A program made the translations under genes and the position numbers. Below, one piece after another: positions 27,286 to 37,689 of a stretch of DNA of 64,000 bases; position 1 is the first letter of the stretch; every line of letters starts with the position of its first letter. A model generated the notes under the pieces. That model was not told the origin of the DNA and did no database searches. It was given only the letters and a program-made list of their open reading frames with translations. This DNA is from Antedon bifida (taxonomy: Eukaryota > Echinodermata > Crinoidea > Comatulida > Antedonidae). The stretch covers positions 32,741,001-32,805,000 of the forward strand of contig OY727095.1 of assembly GCA_963402885.1 (NCBI GenBank), in the 5' to 3' direction.

Positions 27286-27526
27286 TTATCATTAGACTTA
27301 GAGATGAAAAAAATATATTTGTGCTTAAATTGATATTACTGCGGTACGGTACTTAATTCTTTTCAACGTCTATTTTTAATTTAACCACCAAAAAAAGAAA
27401 TTCTATATGAAATATGGATTTTATATATGGTTATATTTTAAAGAAAAAACAGTAATTTAGAGATTATAAGTGAAGCCATTGGGATTATGCTACCGACGTG
27501 AAATCGGAATTACTGTATTACCAACG

Positions 27527-27865
27527 ATGATGGATAGAAAGAGCATGGAATGGCAACGATGTGATAGGAAGAGCATGGAATGGCAACGATGGAATAGGAA
27601 GAGCATGGAGTGGCAACGATGTGATAGGAAGAGCATGGAATGGGAATGATGTGATAGGAAGAGCATGGAATGGGAAGATGTAATAGGAAGAGCATGGAAT
27701 GGGAACGATGTGATGGAAAGAGCATGGAATGGGAACGATGTCCAGTATTAGGAAAACCATGGAATGGGAACGATGTAATAGGAAGAGCATGGAATGGGAA
27801 CGATGTGATGGAAAGAGCTTGGAACTGGCAACGATGTTATAGAAAGAGCTTGGAACTGGCAACAA
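27527..27865. repeat. 30-bp minisatellite (about 11 copies)
   Basis: Unit close to gaagagcatggaatgggaac followed by gatgtgatag, 30 bp. Since 30 is a multiple of three, frames stay open on both strands and give spurious proteins of 71-132 codons. Confidence 0.92.
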
Positions 27866-28259
27866 AAGATTTGATAGGAATATTTTACTATATAGTATCC
27901 AGAATAAAAAATACAAACATGAAATACATTCAAAAGGTCAGTGGCCGATGGAACGTTAAAATCATTCAGGCGCTGATAACGTACTTCCCCACTGAAGCTA
28001 AAGAAGAAAGTCAATTAATTGTATTTAATTTACTTAAGCATGCAACATAATCTTGAGTATCCGACCCAAGAGACCACCACCCGTACAAGCAATATAGTTT
28101 AATATTTGCATTATTGATATTAAACACATCAATTCGATCCACAAGGTTTGGGTATAATTCATGAAGAGATGACAAAATATACCGCTTCTGAATATGTCTG
28201 TTGATTGACGTTATTTCAAATTACGAATGTCGTCATTGGGTTATAAAATCAATCGCCGG

Positions 28260-28680
28260 CGTATTTCGTGTTGTAACGCGTAGAACGTCGTCGTTTTTTG
28301 TGTCGACGTCACGTCTTCGTTGTTTTATGCCGATTCTTCGTTTTACGCTATAAGCGTTACGTTCTCGTTGTTTTACGCCAACGTTTCGTTTTTACCCTGC
28401 GTTATGTCTTTATTGTTTTGAGTCGACGTCTTCGTTTTTACGTAGCCTTACGCCTTCATCTTTTTACGATAGCGTCACGTGTTCGTTGTTTTGCCCCGAC
28501 GTGTCGTTTTACCCTGCGATACGCCTTCATCGTTTTACGATAGCGTCACGTGTTCGTTGTTTTGTCCTGCGATACGCCTTTGTCGTTTTACGTTTGGGTC
28601 ACGTGTTGGACGTTTGCGTCACATGTTGGACGTTGTCGTTTTTACGCAGCTTTACGTCTTCATTGTTTATGCACTCAGTA
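28260..28680. repeat. CpG-rich degenerate tandem array
   Basis: Degenerate repeats built from cgttttacg, tcgttgtttt, gatacgccttcatcg and gcgtcacgtgttcg. A block of about 70 bp (gcgtcacgtgttcgttgttt to cgttttacgata) is duplicated. CpG density is far above the surroundings. Open frames across it are low-complexity and not believed. Confidence 0.75.
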
Positions 28681-28689
28681 TTTACAGAT

Positions 28690-29730
28690 TTATAACGCGC
28701 GTATATCCACAAATTATTTTCCATAAAAAACAAGTAACTACTGCTGTACATACTCTTTTTGATTATCATTATTATTGCTGTCGACGTTCACTGATACTTG
28801 TTCACCCCGTGTTTCTGGGCTACGGTGTGTAAATATGATAAAGTAGGCCATGTGGGTCTCATTCTTGATCCTACTTACTCACGTCCCCTAATATGAATGT
28901 GTTTCTTTTACAATTTATCATATCTGATAAACTATTGCAACTGCCTATATGTATCTTGGGAGTGTGTTGACCTAAATAATACATTGCGACAAACTTGTTC
29001 TTGTATCAGCTTGATTTTTCGAAAATGTATCATCGTCACATTTCGCATTAAGCTCAGTTCGCTTCGGTGCTTTAAGTGTCAACGAGAGAATTCTCTCTGT
29101 TTATTCCGCTCGTCAAAATATATAGAAAAGTAATCGTATATTATGCAATGATTCATTAATTTTTTACTGAACATTGCGTTCCGTAACAACCACGATAACG
29201 GACAGTTTTTGCCGACCAACACGTCACCGGAGGCGCGCTGAAGCAAAGCGTCATTGACACCACCAAGAGACACGGAGTTGACGCGTGCGGAGGACAAAAG
29301 TCGTACCATTTTCATTGAGTTTGAACACGTTTGTCAAATTGTGTGTGTCGGTGATTCGTGATGTCACTGACGGAATTTACTGTGTACAAGCAAAGCCCGA
29401 TTCGACCGACTTGGGAAGGAGCGTGATGTACAAAACTTTTCTTTAACGCCCGGATTTAATTTTAACAACTTAGTTAGTGATGTGTGCAAAACGAATTATG
29501 CATTTACGTGATAGCTTTAGAATTCACGAATGGTAAACGTGCTACAAAGAAGTCGCTACAATATAATGATACAGAAATTGTTTTATTATTCAAGGTAGAA
29601 TCTTAAGAACAGACTTATGCTTAAGACGCTGGATCATGCTTTTCAAAATAATTGATTCAGAGAAACATGGAAATCAGTGTTATTTGTCAAATCGTAGAGC
29701 CAACATGAAGTGACAAAAACTTAACGCGCG
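28690..29730. other. Spacer with CpG-rich patches, no supported gene
   Basis: Contains a CpG-rich stretch around 29180-29300 (acaacacgtcaccggaggcg region) with a 78-codon frame on the - strand that has no splice or homology support. A promoter or first exon here is possible but not shown. Confidence 0.35.
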
Positions 29731-29734
29731 CGTA

Positions 29735-29940
29735 AATAATATATTATCATTTGTACGCGCACATCAATTTTATTATCATTATTTGTACGCGCACATCAAG
29801 TAGTGTGTTGGTACGCGCACATCAAATTGGTGTTTTTACGCGCACATCAAATGTATTATTGTTTATACGCGCACATACATTGTATTATCAGTATTTGTAC
29901 GCGCACATCAAGTTTATGTTGGTACGCGCACATCAAGTTG
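29735..29940. repeat. Seven TACGCGCACATCAA motifs at irregular spacing
   Basis: The 14-mer tacgcgcacatcaa (last bases vary) starts at 29754, 29786, 29812, 29837, 29866, 29898 and 29923. The motif is almost invariant while the 10-18 bp between copies differ in sequence and length. Confidence 0.85.
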
Positions 29941-30944
29941 AAAGCGTGACGATCATTCATTAACTGTGTCTCCATGATATCATTCATTCGTTAACTGTGT
30001 CTCCATGATCTTGCGTTGCCCACATCCAATGCGTGTGTGCATTTATGTCTATTTCTTCGACAAGATCATCATTAATTACATCGTAACACTACACAAAAAG
30101 TACCTGTATCAAATAGTAGCCTTGTCTTGTCTAGCCATGAGCCAAAAATGTCAAAAATAGAACATAGAACCTTGTAAAGTATTACTTTATATCCAAATGC
30201 CGCTTGAAAATTAAATTACACGACGAAATGGTTCGAGTTCGACATTTTACTTTCCATTTTTCGTTGCCAAATGGCCAAGGTTCAGACGCCATATAGATGA
30301 ATGGGTATGACGTTGCCGCCAATATTATTGACGGATGACTGATAGTTAAGTCTAGTGTAAACACCTGATATTACAGGAATTATTATTTCAAGCGTTGTTG
30401 CATCGTCGCATCCTGTTTCGGCATTTTGTCGAATGCCGACTTAAATAACAAGTAATTAGACTGGTACTATCAAACTTGAAATAATGATCACAACGCCGCG
30501 CTTCTTAAAGTTGTATTGTCCCCCAAAACATGAAAAATAAAGATGAAAAAAATCAAATTTTGAATAGACCATTTTGTAGTTATAATAAAGTTATTCACTT
30601 TCGCCGAAAAAAAATCCGAAAAAAATATTGATTTCGCTTATAAAAAATCAAAATAAGTTTACCATTTTTTTGAACTCATAAAGCTCAGAAATTCCTAAAT
30701 AACGATGGTTAGCTAACAGCTCATAAATATGCATGATATGTTAATGAGCATCCAAACAGGGGGAGATCCGATCTGTTCACCAAATAAACAAGCATGTGCG
30801 ACGAATAGAAGAAAGTGCTGGGGTTTCCCTGATCGTATGATGTAAAAAGCTCTGCCGTTAATTTGCTGGTAAGTAGAATTTTATTTTAGATGAATGACAC
30901 ATCCTCCTATAATAGTTATATATCGCAAACTAGACGTTTTTGGC

Positions 30945-31165
30945 GTATAGTTATAGGCTTAGCTATCTAGGCTAGGGTATCTAGGCCCTATAGCACTGTA
31001 GTTTACTACTGTGTAGTGTAGCACAAGCAGCAGCTGTAGGCAGGCAGATAATCGGGTCAGAAAAGTAGACGGGAACCCACTTTGAGGCCTAGCTAGGTCC
31101 TATATATCGTACTCACCTAGCCAGGCCATCACTCCACAACTAGCTACAGGAAATAGGCCTACTAT
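30945..31165. repeat. TAGGCCTA island, left part of the TTAA element
   Basis: Runs of ctatctaggctagggtatct, gtaggcaggcag, gaggcctagctagg and aataggcctac about 100-300 bp after the candidate + strand donor at 30869. Confidence 0.65.
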
Positions 31166-31524
31166 GTTGATGTACCATTGATATACATTTGGAGCTCGAA
31201 TTAATTTTATTAAGTCTATAAAAAGACTAACTGATAACAAAAAACGAACATTTGGAAAATGATCAGCATACAGTAGCAAAGAAGTTGACGGTAGAATAGA
31301 TTGTTGTTGATAGCAACCAAAACAATAACACTAGAAATTAGACTAGGCCTTTTTGAGGGAGGAGATACACTTTTCAGGAATTCCTTACTGTACATTAGTA
31401 CCCCAAATTAAAAACTTCAGATTCATGTACAGAAATAATAATTATATGTATGTAATAAATTGTGAAGTATTTAACTTTTCTATTTGACTTTCGTATTTAT
31501 ACATCATTGTTTTTAAATTTATAG

Positions 31525-31735
31525 ACTTAAGCTAATGAAGACTGGAACAGAGGTTAGACCCATACTGCATAAAGGCAACTGGCGGTAGAATCGGTAGTGG
31601 AACACAAGATAAATATTTAATGACTATTATAAATCATTCGGCAAATGTGTTGGTTGTTTTCCAGCTTTTAAAATGTTGTATAGTTTTCATAATTCGAGCA
31701 ATAACATTTGTATACAGTATTAAATAAATAAAAAA
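31525..31735 (+). ncRNA. Possible non-coding last exon in the TTAA element
   Basis: An acceptor (tttttaaatttatag ending at 31524) opens a short exon with an early stop in every phase and an AATAAA near 31722. With the + strand donor at 30868/30869 it would form a two-exon transcript without a convincing protein (longest piece about 16 codons). Weak evidence; it may be chance. Confidence 0.2.
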
Positions 31736-31892
31736 TACTACTACAGTACATGAGATAAAATCTCCATAATTTTAATGTGTGAAGATTTACAGTACAGTAA
31801 AAAATGAGTTAATTACTAGTATATTTCATTGAATTTCTGCATTATTGTTGACAATTTATTTTCAACTATTAATTGATGTGTTGATTGTGGCA

Positions 31893-33018
31893 TTACAGCA
31901 ATAGCTTGTCTTCTGTGATTGTTAATCCATTTAAAGTGTCATAGTAAGAAATGTTCAAATAAATATTGTGAATGTTGCTACCACATTTTGTGTTGATTTC
32001 TTCACCATTTTCCACTACTTGCTCATATTGTTCATTCAAGTGTGTTAATACCTATTAAAAGAAAGACATTTTTTATTAAAATATGTACATAAAAAGTTTC
32101 ATTGTGTGAGTGTTGGTTTGAACGTTATTGCTTTGGAAGAATTTTCAACATAACAGTACTAAGTACTGTAAAGTACACATTCCAAAAAATATTTAACTTA
32201 GATAATTTGGTCATTTTCTCTAAAATAATTACATTATTGGATGTACAGTATAGGCCTAGTTACAATTTTCACAAATTTATATTAGCATTAAAATCTAATT
32301 AATCATGAAGGAAAAACCAAGCACCATAATCTCTCCTGGCCCTGGTGGTGGCCTTATTTTTTATTTTTGGCAGCCATTCACAAGTTTTCGCTTTTTGAGT
32401 TTCGCTGCTCTTATGTATAATTTTTTTTAATCACAAATTCTACATAGAAAAGAAAATTAAATGTTTTAAAATGAATGAAAAATGATATGAATAATGATAA
32501 AGGACTATTATTATAGTATTATACTAAAAATAAGACGAGTTGGTGGTGTCAAAATTCACACTACTAAACCTTATTCTTTACTCCATGCTCACACTCACAG
32601 ATGAATGTTATAGGCCTAATCCTATTTAAAGCTATAGGTTGGCAATAACTATTAATAAGGCTTACAAGTTGTATCTATTAGTATTAGCTAGGCCTACAAC
32701 TAGGCCTAGTACTACTAGACTAGCTACTACTACTAGGCCTACCTACTAGTCATAGCCAATAGATAGGGGATAGTAAACTAGCCAGTACAGCTGTACTGGG
32801 CTAGCTAGGCCTCCTATATACTAACTAACAAAGCTGCACCATAGAAACTACAGTTCTTGCTTACTTACCAATCTGCTAGGGCCTAGCCATAGTCTTTTCT
32901 TCAAGATAGGAGTTGTTTTTTTTGTTGTTAAACTACATAACTTTCCCACATCGTCGTCTCGCCATATCACGTCGTATTTTTTTTGTGATGACCTAGAGGT
33001 CACATACACGCGCAAGAA
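31893..33018 (-). CDS. Possible two-exon gene inside the TTAA element, unrecognised
   Basis: Two open segments on the - strand join in phase. Segment 1 (33018 to 32869) is 50 open codons ending at a strong donor (G then gtaagtaag). Segment 2 (32051 to 31893) follows an acceptor (cttttaatag) and has 52 codons, then TAA. The intron is phase 0. Visible protein: YDVIWRDDDVGKLCS, then a basic part KKTTPILKKRLWLGPSRLVL, then NEQYEQVVENGEEINTKCG, ending ITEDKLLL. There is no methionine in segment 1, so a further upstream exon or a frameshift in one of the two A8 tracts must be assumed. A basic-aromatic block like KKRLWLGP recalls transposon-encoded DNA-binding proteins, but I cannot name a family. 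It overlaps the right end of the TTAA element, so it may be that element's own gene or a decayed passenger. Confidence 0.35.
32615..32885. repeat. TAGGCCTA island, right part of the TTAA element
   Basis: Dense run (gctaggcctacaactaggcc, tactactaggcctacctact, gctagctaggcctcc) lying in the intron right after the - strand donor at 32868, mirroring the left island. Confidence 0.65.
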
Positions 33019-33488
33019 TCATACAATATGCATAATTCATAAGCTAATTCAGGTCAAGGGTTAAATTAAACCGGAAGCCAGCTGGCTGCCAGCCAACCGA
33101 CTTCCGGTGGACTATTTTTTACTTTAAATTACGATTTTCTCAGGTAAATAATTTTTTTTTTCGATCAAATTTTATTTCAAAGTGAATAACTTTTATGTAT
33201 CATTAAAATGGCCTATTCAACAAAAATATTTTAAAAAATTATTTGTTCAGGGGGACAATACATCTTTAACAGGTATTCATACATTGATCTATATAATTGT
33301 ATGCTAGTAGTATATTAATTGTTTACCTTTTTCATTTTTATTCGATTCTCACAATTACAGATGATATCAAAGGACAAATCGATACAGGTACTGAGTTCGG
33401 ATATACACGCGGTGGTTATATACACGACTGGTTTTTACTTTCGAACATAATAAAATGACCTAGCTATACGTAACAATATTTCCAAAAC

Positions 33489-34140
33489 CAACTTTCGGGT
33501 ATATACGCCTTAATCTTGGAAACGGTGGTGGGTCACAGGTCAACTTGTGTCCCATGCGATATTATTTCATCCAACTTTCGGGTATATACGCCTTAATCTT
33601 GTGGGTGGGTGGGTCACAAGTCAACTTGTGTCCCATGCGATATTATTTTATCCAACTTTCGGGTATATACGCCTTAATTTTGTGTGTGGGTGGGTCACAG
33701 GTCAACTTGTGTCCCATGCGATATTATTTCATCCAACTTTCTGGTATATACGCCTTAATCTTGTGTGTGGGTGGGTCACAGGTCAACTTGTGTCCCATGC
33801 GATATTATTTCATCCAACTTTCGGGTATATATGCCTTAATCTTGTGTGTGGGTGGGTCAGAGGTCAACTTGTGTCCCATGCGATATTATTTCATCCAACT
33901 TTCGGGTATATACGCCTTAATCTTGTGTGTGGATGGGTCACAGGTCAACTTGTGTCCCATGCGATATTATTTCATCCAACTTTCGGGTATATACGCCTTA
34001 ATCTTGTGGGTGGGTGGGTCACGAGTCAACTTGTGTCCCATGTGATATTATTTCATTCAACTTTCGGGTATATACGCCTTCATTTTGTGGGTGGGTGGGT
34101 CACAGGTCAACTTGTGTCCCATGCTATATTATTACATCCA
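33489..34140. repeat. 81-bp tandem array (about 8 copies)
   Basis: Unit marks: caacttgtgtcccatgcgat, atttcatccaactttcgggt, atatacgccttaatcttgtg, ggtgggtgggtcac. Starts of caacttgtg fall at 33541, 33622 and 33703, so the period is 81 bp, exactly 27 codons. Therefore two + strand frames stay open over 166 and 216 codons. These are repeat by-products, not proteins. Confidence 0.93.
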
Positions 34141-34143
34141 TCT

Positions 34144-34210
34144 AGCCCGGCCCATCACATTCCAAATAAACACTCGGTCACCATCGAAGTTAAGTAGGTT
34201 GAAGCACTGC
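34144..34210 (+). pseudogene. 5S rRNA-like fragment (5' half) at the array edge
   Basis: cggcccatcacattccaaat and ctcggtcaccatcgaagtta followed by agtagg resemble positions of about 7-60 of animal 5S rRNA (GGCCATACCACGCTGAATAC, CTCGTCCGATCACCGAAGTT, AAGCAG). Similarity ends near 34205, so the 3' half is absent. It may be a 5S pseudogene fragment or the head of a 5S-derived SINE. The alignment was by eye against remembered 5S sequence. Confidence 0.4.
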
Positions 34211-34729
34211 CATGTACGACAACAACGCTTATCAATATTTTATGCCTGTATGCAGATAACAAAATGAGAAATGATAGCATTAGGTTGGTTACATGTGATG
34301 ATAAATGACCTAATTAATAGTGCTTTACTTACGCAAACCCCTATAGATGAGGATCGATCGATTATTACAAGTATTCAGTGCGACCGTTATAGTCTGCTTG
34401 GCGCTGACCTGAAGTACAACGCACAACAAACGTACCTTCCGGACTATGACAATCAAGTTTGCAGCAGATTATACCAAAAAGACTACAAGCTCACGGCTAA
34501 TAGGATAAATTTGTCTACATTAATGTCGACGACGAAGCATAGAACAACAACATGTTTCTGGGTCGATTCTCTTCGTCGTATAAAGATTGTTATTGACTTA
34601 TAGTAATACCCGCGTCCCGACATAGATAGGCCTCTTTATGCTTCTTTTATAGTACACAACATTTGATGGACGAGTAATTTTTAGAGGGGGATCGGAATTA
34701 TAATCGAAAACTCAACCACATCTATCTAA

Positions 34730-34910
34730 AGGCCAATTTACACAGACGAGCGGTAACGGTAATAAAAATATAGAATCTATGTTATTCCTTATGACCACTT
34801 AAACGTACACAACGCGGAGCGGACGGGCGGTTTCCGCTCAAGATAGTTACAGATTATACGTGGGACATGCTACGCGGTTTTTCTGCTTACCGTTACCGCT
34901 CGTCTGGCCT
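34730..34910. mobile_element. TTAA-type MITE family L, copy 1
   Basis: Left end aggccaatttacacagacg, right end accgctcgtctggcct; both arms contain gcggtaacggtaa or its complement. The interior has gaatctatgttattccttat and gcggagcggacgggcggttt. The right arm has lost the aaatt segment. Flanks are TCTAA and TAAC, a degraded TTAA. Confidence 0.8.
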
Positions 34911-37439
34911 TAACACTTAACATTTAGGTGGTCCGGTCCAAGTGTGAAAGCGGGCCAATTTATCTTTATAAACGGGTTTGAAATTATGTCATTGTTGTAT
35001 GTTCAATGTTGAATTAAATCATTAAGAACATATTTGTCAATCTATTAGTGTGTGTGCTCATGCTGATTTTGTGGGGAAGAAGAGAGCTGTCGAATGGAAG
35101 CACGAAGAAGAGGCGAGAAACGGGATTTCATGTTTTTGTGTCTTTGTAAGATATTTACGAAAACAATTCATTATAATGTGCTTTTACACAGTGTGCATGA
35201 GTCATAGAGAATATATACGAAAGACGTGCTAACGACTACATATTATCACATTATTTATTTTGATTTGTTGCAAATCTTCGTAGTGAATAGTAATCCACGA
35301 AGGAATGAAACCATGATGACAAATTGTCCAGGGGCTGATTGCAACAATGCATACATATAGTAGCGAGATGGGTGGTTAAATGGTTGCTTACGAATCCATC
35401 TGCTGTAGGCCTACTTTTTGTACTATATTTATTTTAAAATTTACAATATTTAAATCCAATAATATTTAATATGGCATCTAATCAACAAGTATAATAAACT
35501 GAGTGCTAGTATTATTTCAGATTAGTCCTACGGAGTAAAAACCAGAAAATTCTATCTAGCAAACTTTTCTCCTAAAAGTTTTACACAGCGCCCTCAATCG
35601 CCAAAAACTTTTCGCGAATCAACGTCGCTCCATTGCGATCCACAGGGCTTATCATCAGGGCATACTATCCAGTCCAGATATACATCCGATAAGTGCATTA
35701 CCTTATCGAGGATAATAAATTAATATATAATTCCTAATTGAATTAATGTTGATCGAGTCGGGAGAAATAAAAGAATTGAAAGTAGGTACCGGTAATATTC
35801 AATCGATATATTGAAGCTGCCTGCATGTATGATGATGAGACAAATTAGAACAAATTGTGTGGAATAATCAATGTACAGTAAAGCCATAAAAGTATATTGT
35901 ATGCAAATGAAAACACTACACACACAGGCTAATCGTTATACGCATGGGCATAGCAAATGTATGGCGCGCTAATACTGCATAAAACACGTTTGATGAGTGC
36001 TGTGCGTATATGCGTAGGCCTATTCAGTATTTAAAACTCTTGTGCTTTTTAAACTGGTAATAACTTGATTTTATAAATTGTAACCCCGCACCCCTTCTCT
36101 CTCATCATGGGGTGACATTGTTCTGTTTTCGAAGAGGGTCGACAAATGATAAAAACGGAGCGCGCATAATTAGGCGTACCCGGGGCTTATTTACTCACTG
36201 TTGCACGTATCGTGTGCAAAGAACGGGAAGTTTACATTAGACTGTAAGATTTCGATAAGGGATAAAATTGACGATGTGAGTTTGTTTCCTACGACCGTCA
36301 CAAATATGTGGAATAACAGGAAACATGATTAAATGCACAAGAAAGCTGTCTACATTTCAAAGAGGAGAAAATTAAATCGCATGAGGGCCAAAATGTGCCG
36401 TGTCTACGCCTACTTGTGGATTTTATCCAATTTAATGTTATAAAAAAATAAAATATAATATGGGCTGTCAACAATATTTGTTGTTAGGCCTTTGGGCTAA
36501 TGGTAGGTAGGTAAGCCTACCGTTACTAGGGAAGTGTGCGTAGGCGACAGGGCCTCTAGGCCTACTATTCATTCGTTTATTTTTAGGCCTACATTTCCAA
36601 TATTATTATTAGAGCAGACACATTAAATTACATAATATTTAATTGAATTTTAATATACGGCAATCAATAATCTCAATGTATGGAAAAGAGCCCGCATCGA
36701 TCCTCAATATTTTCGCGCCACAAAAGACAGCAGACGTGTACAGTAGTACCAGGCACAGTACTAAACTGTAACAGACAGTGCAGTATCCTCTGATTGATTT
36801 TTTGTGTGTAATAATTTGTATACTCTCTTCAACCTGTTTCTAGTGTTTAAATCTATATATAAATTGGTTAATAGACTATGTACAATAATTCTTCCCTGCA
36901 TGGATGGTAGGCCTACAATATAATAATTATTATTGATCGAGAAGAAGAGAGAAATTGACATTCACATTCAATGTGTGAAAGCTACCCGAAGTTCTATGAG
37001 CAACGCATTTGGATTGGGTATCCCGACAACGTGACGTATTCTTTTTGACACAACCATTTTTTGCTTAGGGGTGTAACATAAAATGTTATTAACTATTATA
37101 GTCAAAACTGCTTTAGAAACTAACAGTACTTTATAAATAAAGTATATCATTTAGATATTTTCAATTTTTCCTTCAAATAAAAAAAAAGATATGATTTTAT
37201 CATAATTCCTGTTATACAATAATCAATAAATTTACCTACTGTTATTATGGATATTTAAATAGGCTTACGCTCGAGTTTAATTTTAGATCTTGGCAATCGG
37301 CCTAACAAATACATGTTCACAAAATGTTATGACTATGATACATTTTTTAGTGTTCAAAATCATTAAATTTAACAGGTTGGTATTTTTATTGAAATTTTGC
37401 AATATATTTTTGCTTCATTTCATGAAGGTTTTATCCAGT
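34911..37439. other. Spacer, no supported gene
   Basis: Mostly AT-rich, with mild CpG enrichment near 35570-35660 and 36100-36260. Short frames here have no splice or homology support. Confidence 0.4.
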
Positions 37440-37687
37440 ACCAGGGGAATTCCTCTGCGGTTTTGCTTGCGATCTGAATGAATGACGGAAAGAGGGAGAC
37501 CCCGCCTTCGTGTGTGATAATCAAATAAACACAAGCATTGACCCTTCGATCGACAAGCAGCTGTTTCGCGAGTACATTGCCTTGTTTCGCGAAACCATTC
37601 GCTCATTCAGGCTGAGAGCTGGTATGAGTAGGTTGTGTATAAAGTCAAGAAAATCAGGCATAGAAAAGGGACTTAGTTTACTTCGTG
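37440..37687 (+). promoter_or_regulatory. CpG-containing candidate first exon with donor
   Basis: A locally GC-rich stretch with CpGs and two copies of tgtttcgcga (near 37561 and 37585) ends in a good donor (cttcgtg then gtaagc at 37688). An ATG at 37623 opens 21 codons up to the donor, but another reading without coding is as likely. It could be the 5' UTR exon and promoter of the gene whose first coding exon is at 57605, giving an intron of about 19.8 kb. That link is inference. Confidence 0.3.
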
Positions 37688-37689
37688 GT

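Larger units (their letters stand above)
30509..33265. mobile_element. 2.76-kb TTAA-flanked element, parent of MITE family K
   Basis: Bounded by TTAA at 30505-30508 and 33266-33269. The left end (agttgtattgtcccccaaaa) and right end (read inward, agatgtattgtccccctg) are the two arms of the short MITEs at 13.4 and 25.0 kb, here separated by about 2.4 kb. Homology of the arms may extend inward, since agctcataaatatgcatgat on the left resembles agcttatgaattatgcatat read inward on the right. TTAA targets and ends starting AG fit Kolobok better than piggyBac. The interior holds two TAGGCCTA islands, candidate first-exon donors near both ends (gtaagt at 30869 on + and at 32868 on -) and a - strand reading frame. 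Nested insertion is an alternative. Confidence 0.6.

Noticed and set aside
27510-28050. Several frames of 71-132 codons on both strands.
   Set aside because: By-products of the 30-bp minisatellite (10 codons per unit).
28298-28832. Overlapping frames rich in Arg, Val, Phe on the + strand.
   Set aside because: Translation of the degenerate CpG-rich array; several overlapping frames are open, with no domain.
29079-29315. 78-codon - strand frame in a CpG-rich patch.
   Set aside because: Could be a promoter-proximal exon but ends without a donor or domain; composition alone is not enough.
29735-29940. Resemblance to a CRISPR array (constant motif, variable spacers).
   Set aside because: The genome is eukaryotic, the repeat is only 14 bp and spacers are 10-18 bp with irregular length.
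33361-33387. 27-bp micro-exon candidate (tctcacaattacag acceptor, CAG/gtactg donor).
   Set aside because: Good acceptor, but no neighbouring exon in phase was found, so it cannot be attached to a gene.
33545-34197. Two long overlapping repetitive reading frames (166 and 216 codons) on the + strand.
   Set aside because: They exist only because the 81-bp repeat unit is a multiple of three; both frames are open at once and the protein is the repeat.
34271-34603. 110-codon + strand frame with fairly ordinary composition and many CpGs.
   Set aside because: No splice context, no recognisable domain, and it starts within repeat-derived sequence. Kept in mind as the best orphan ATG frame of this part.
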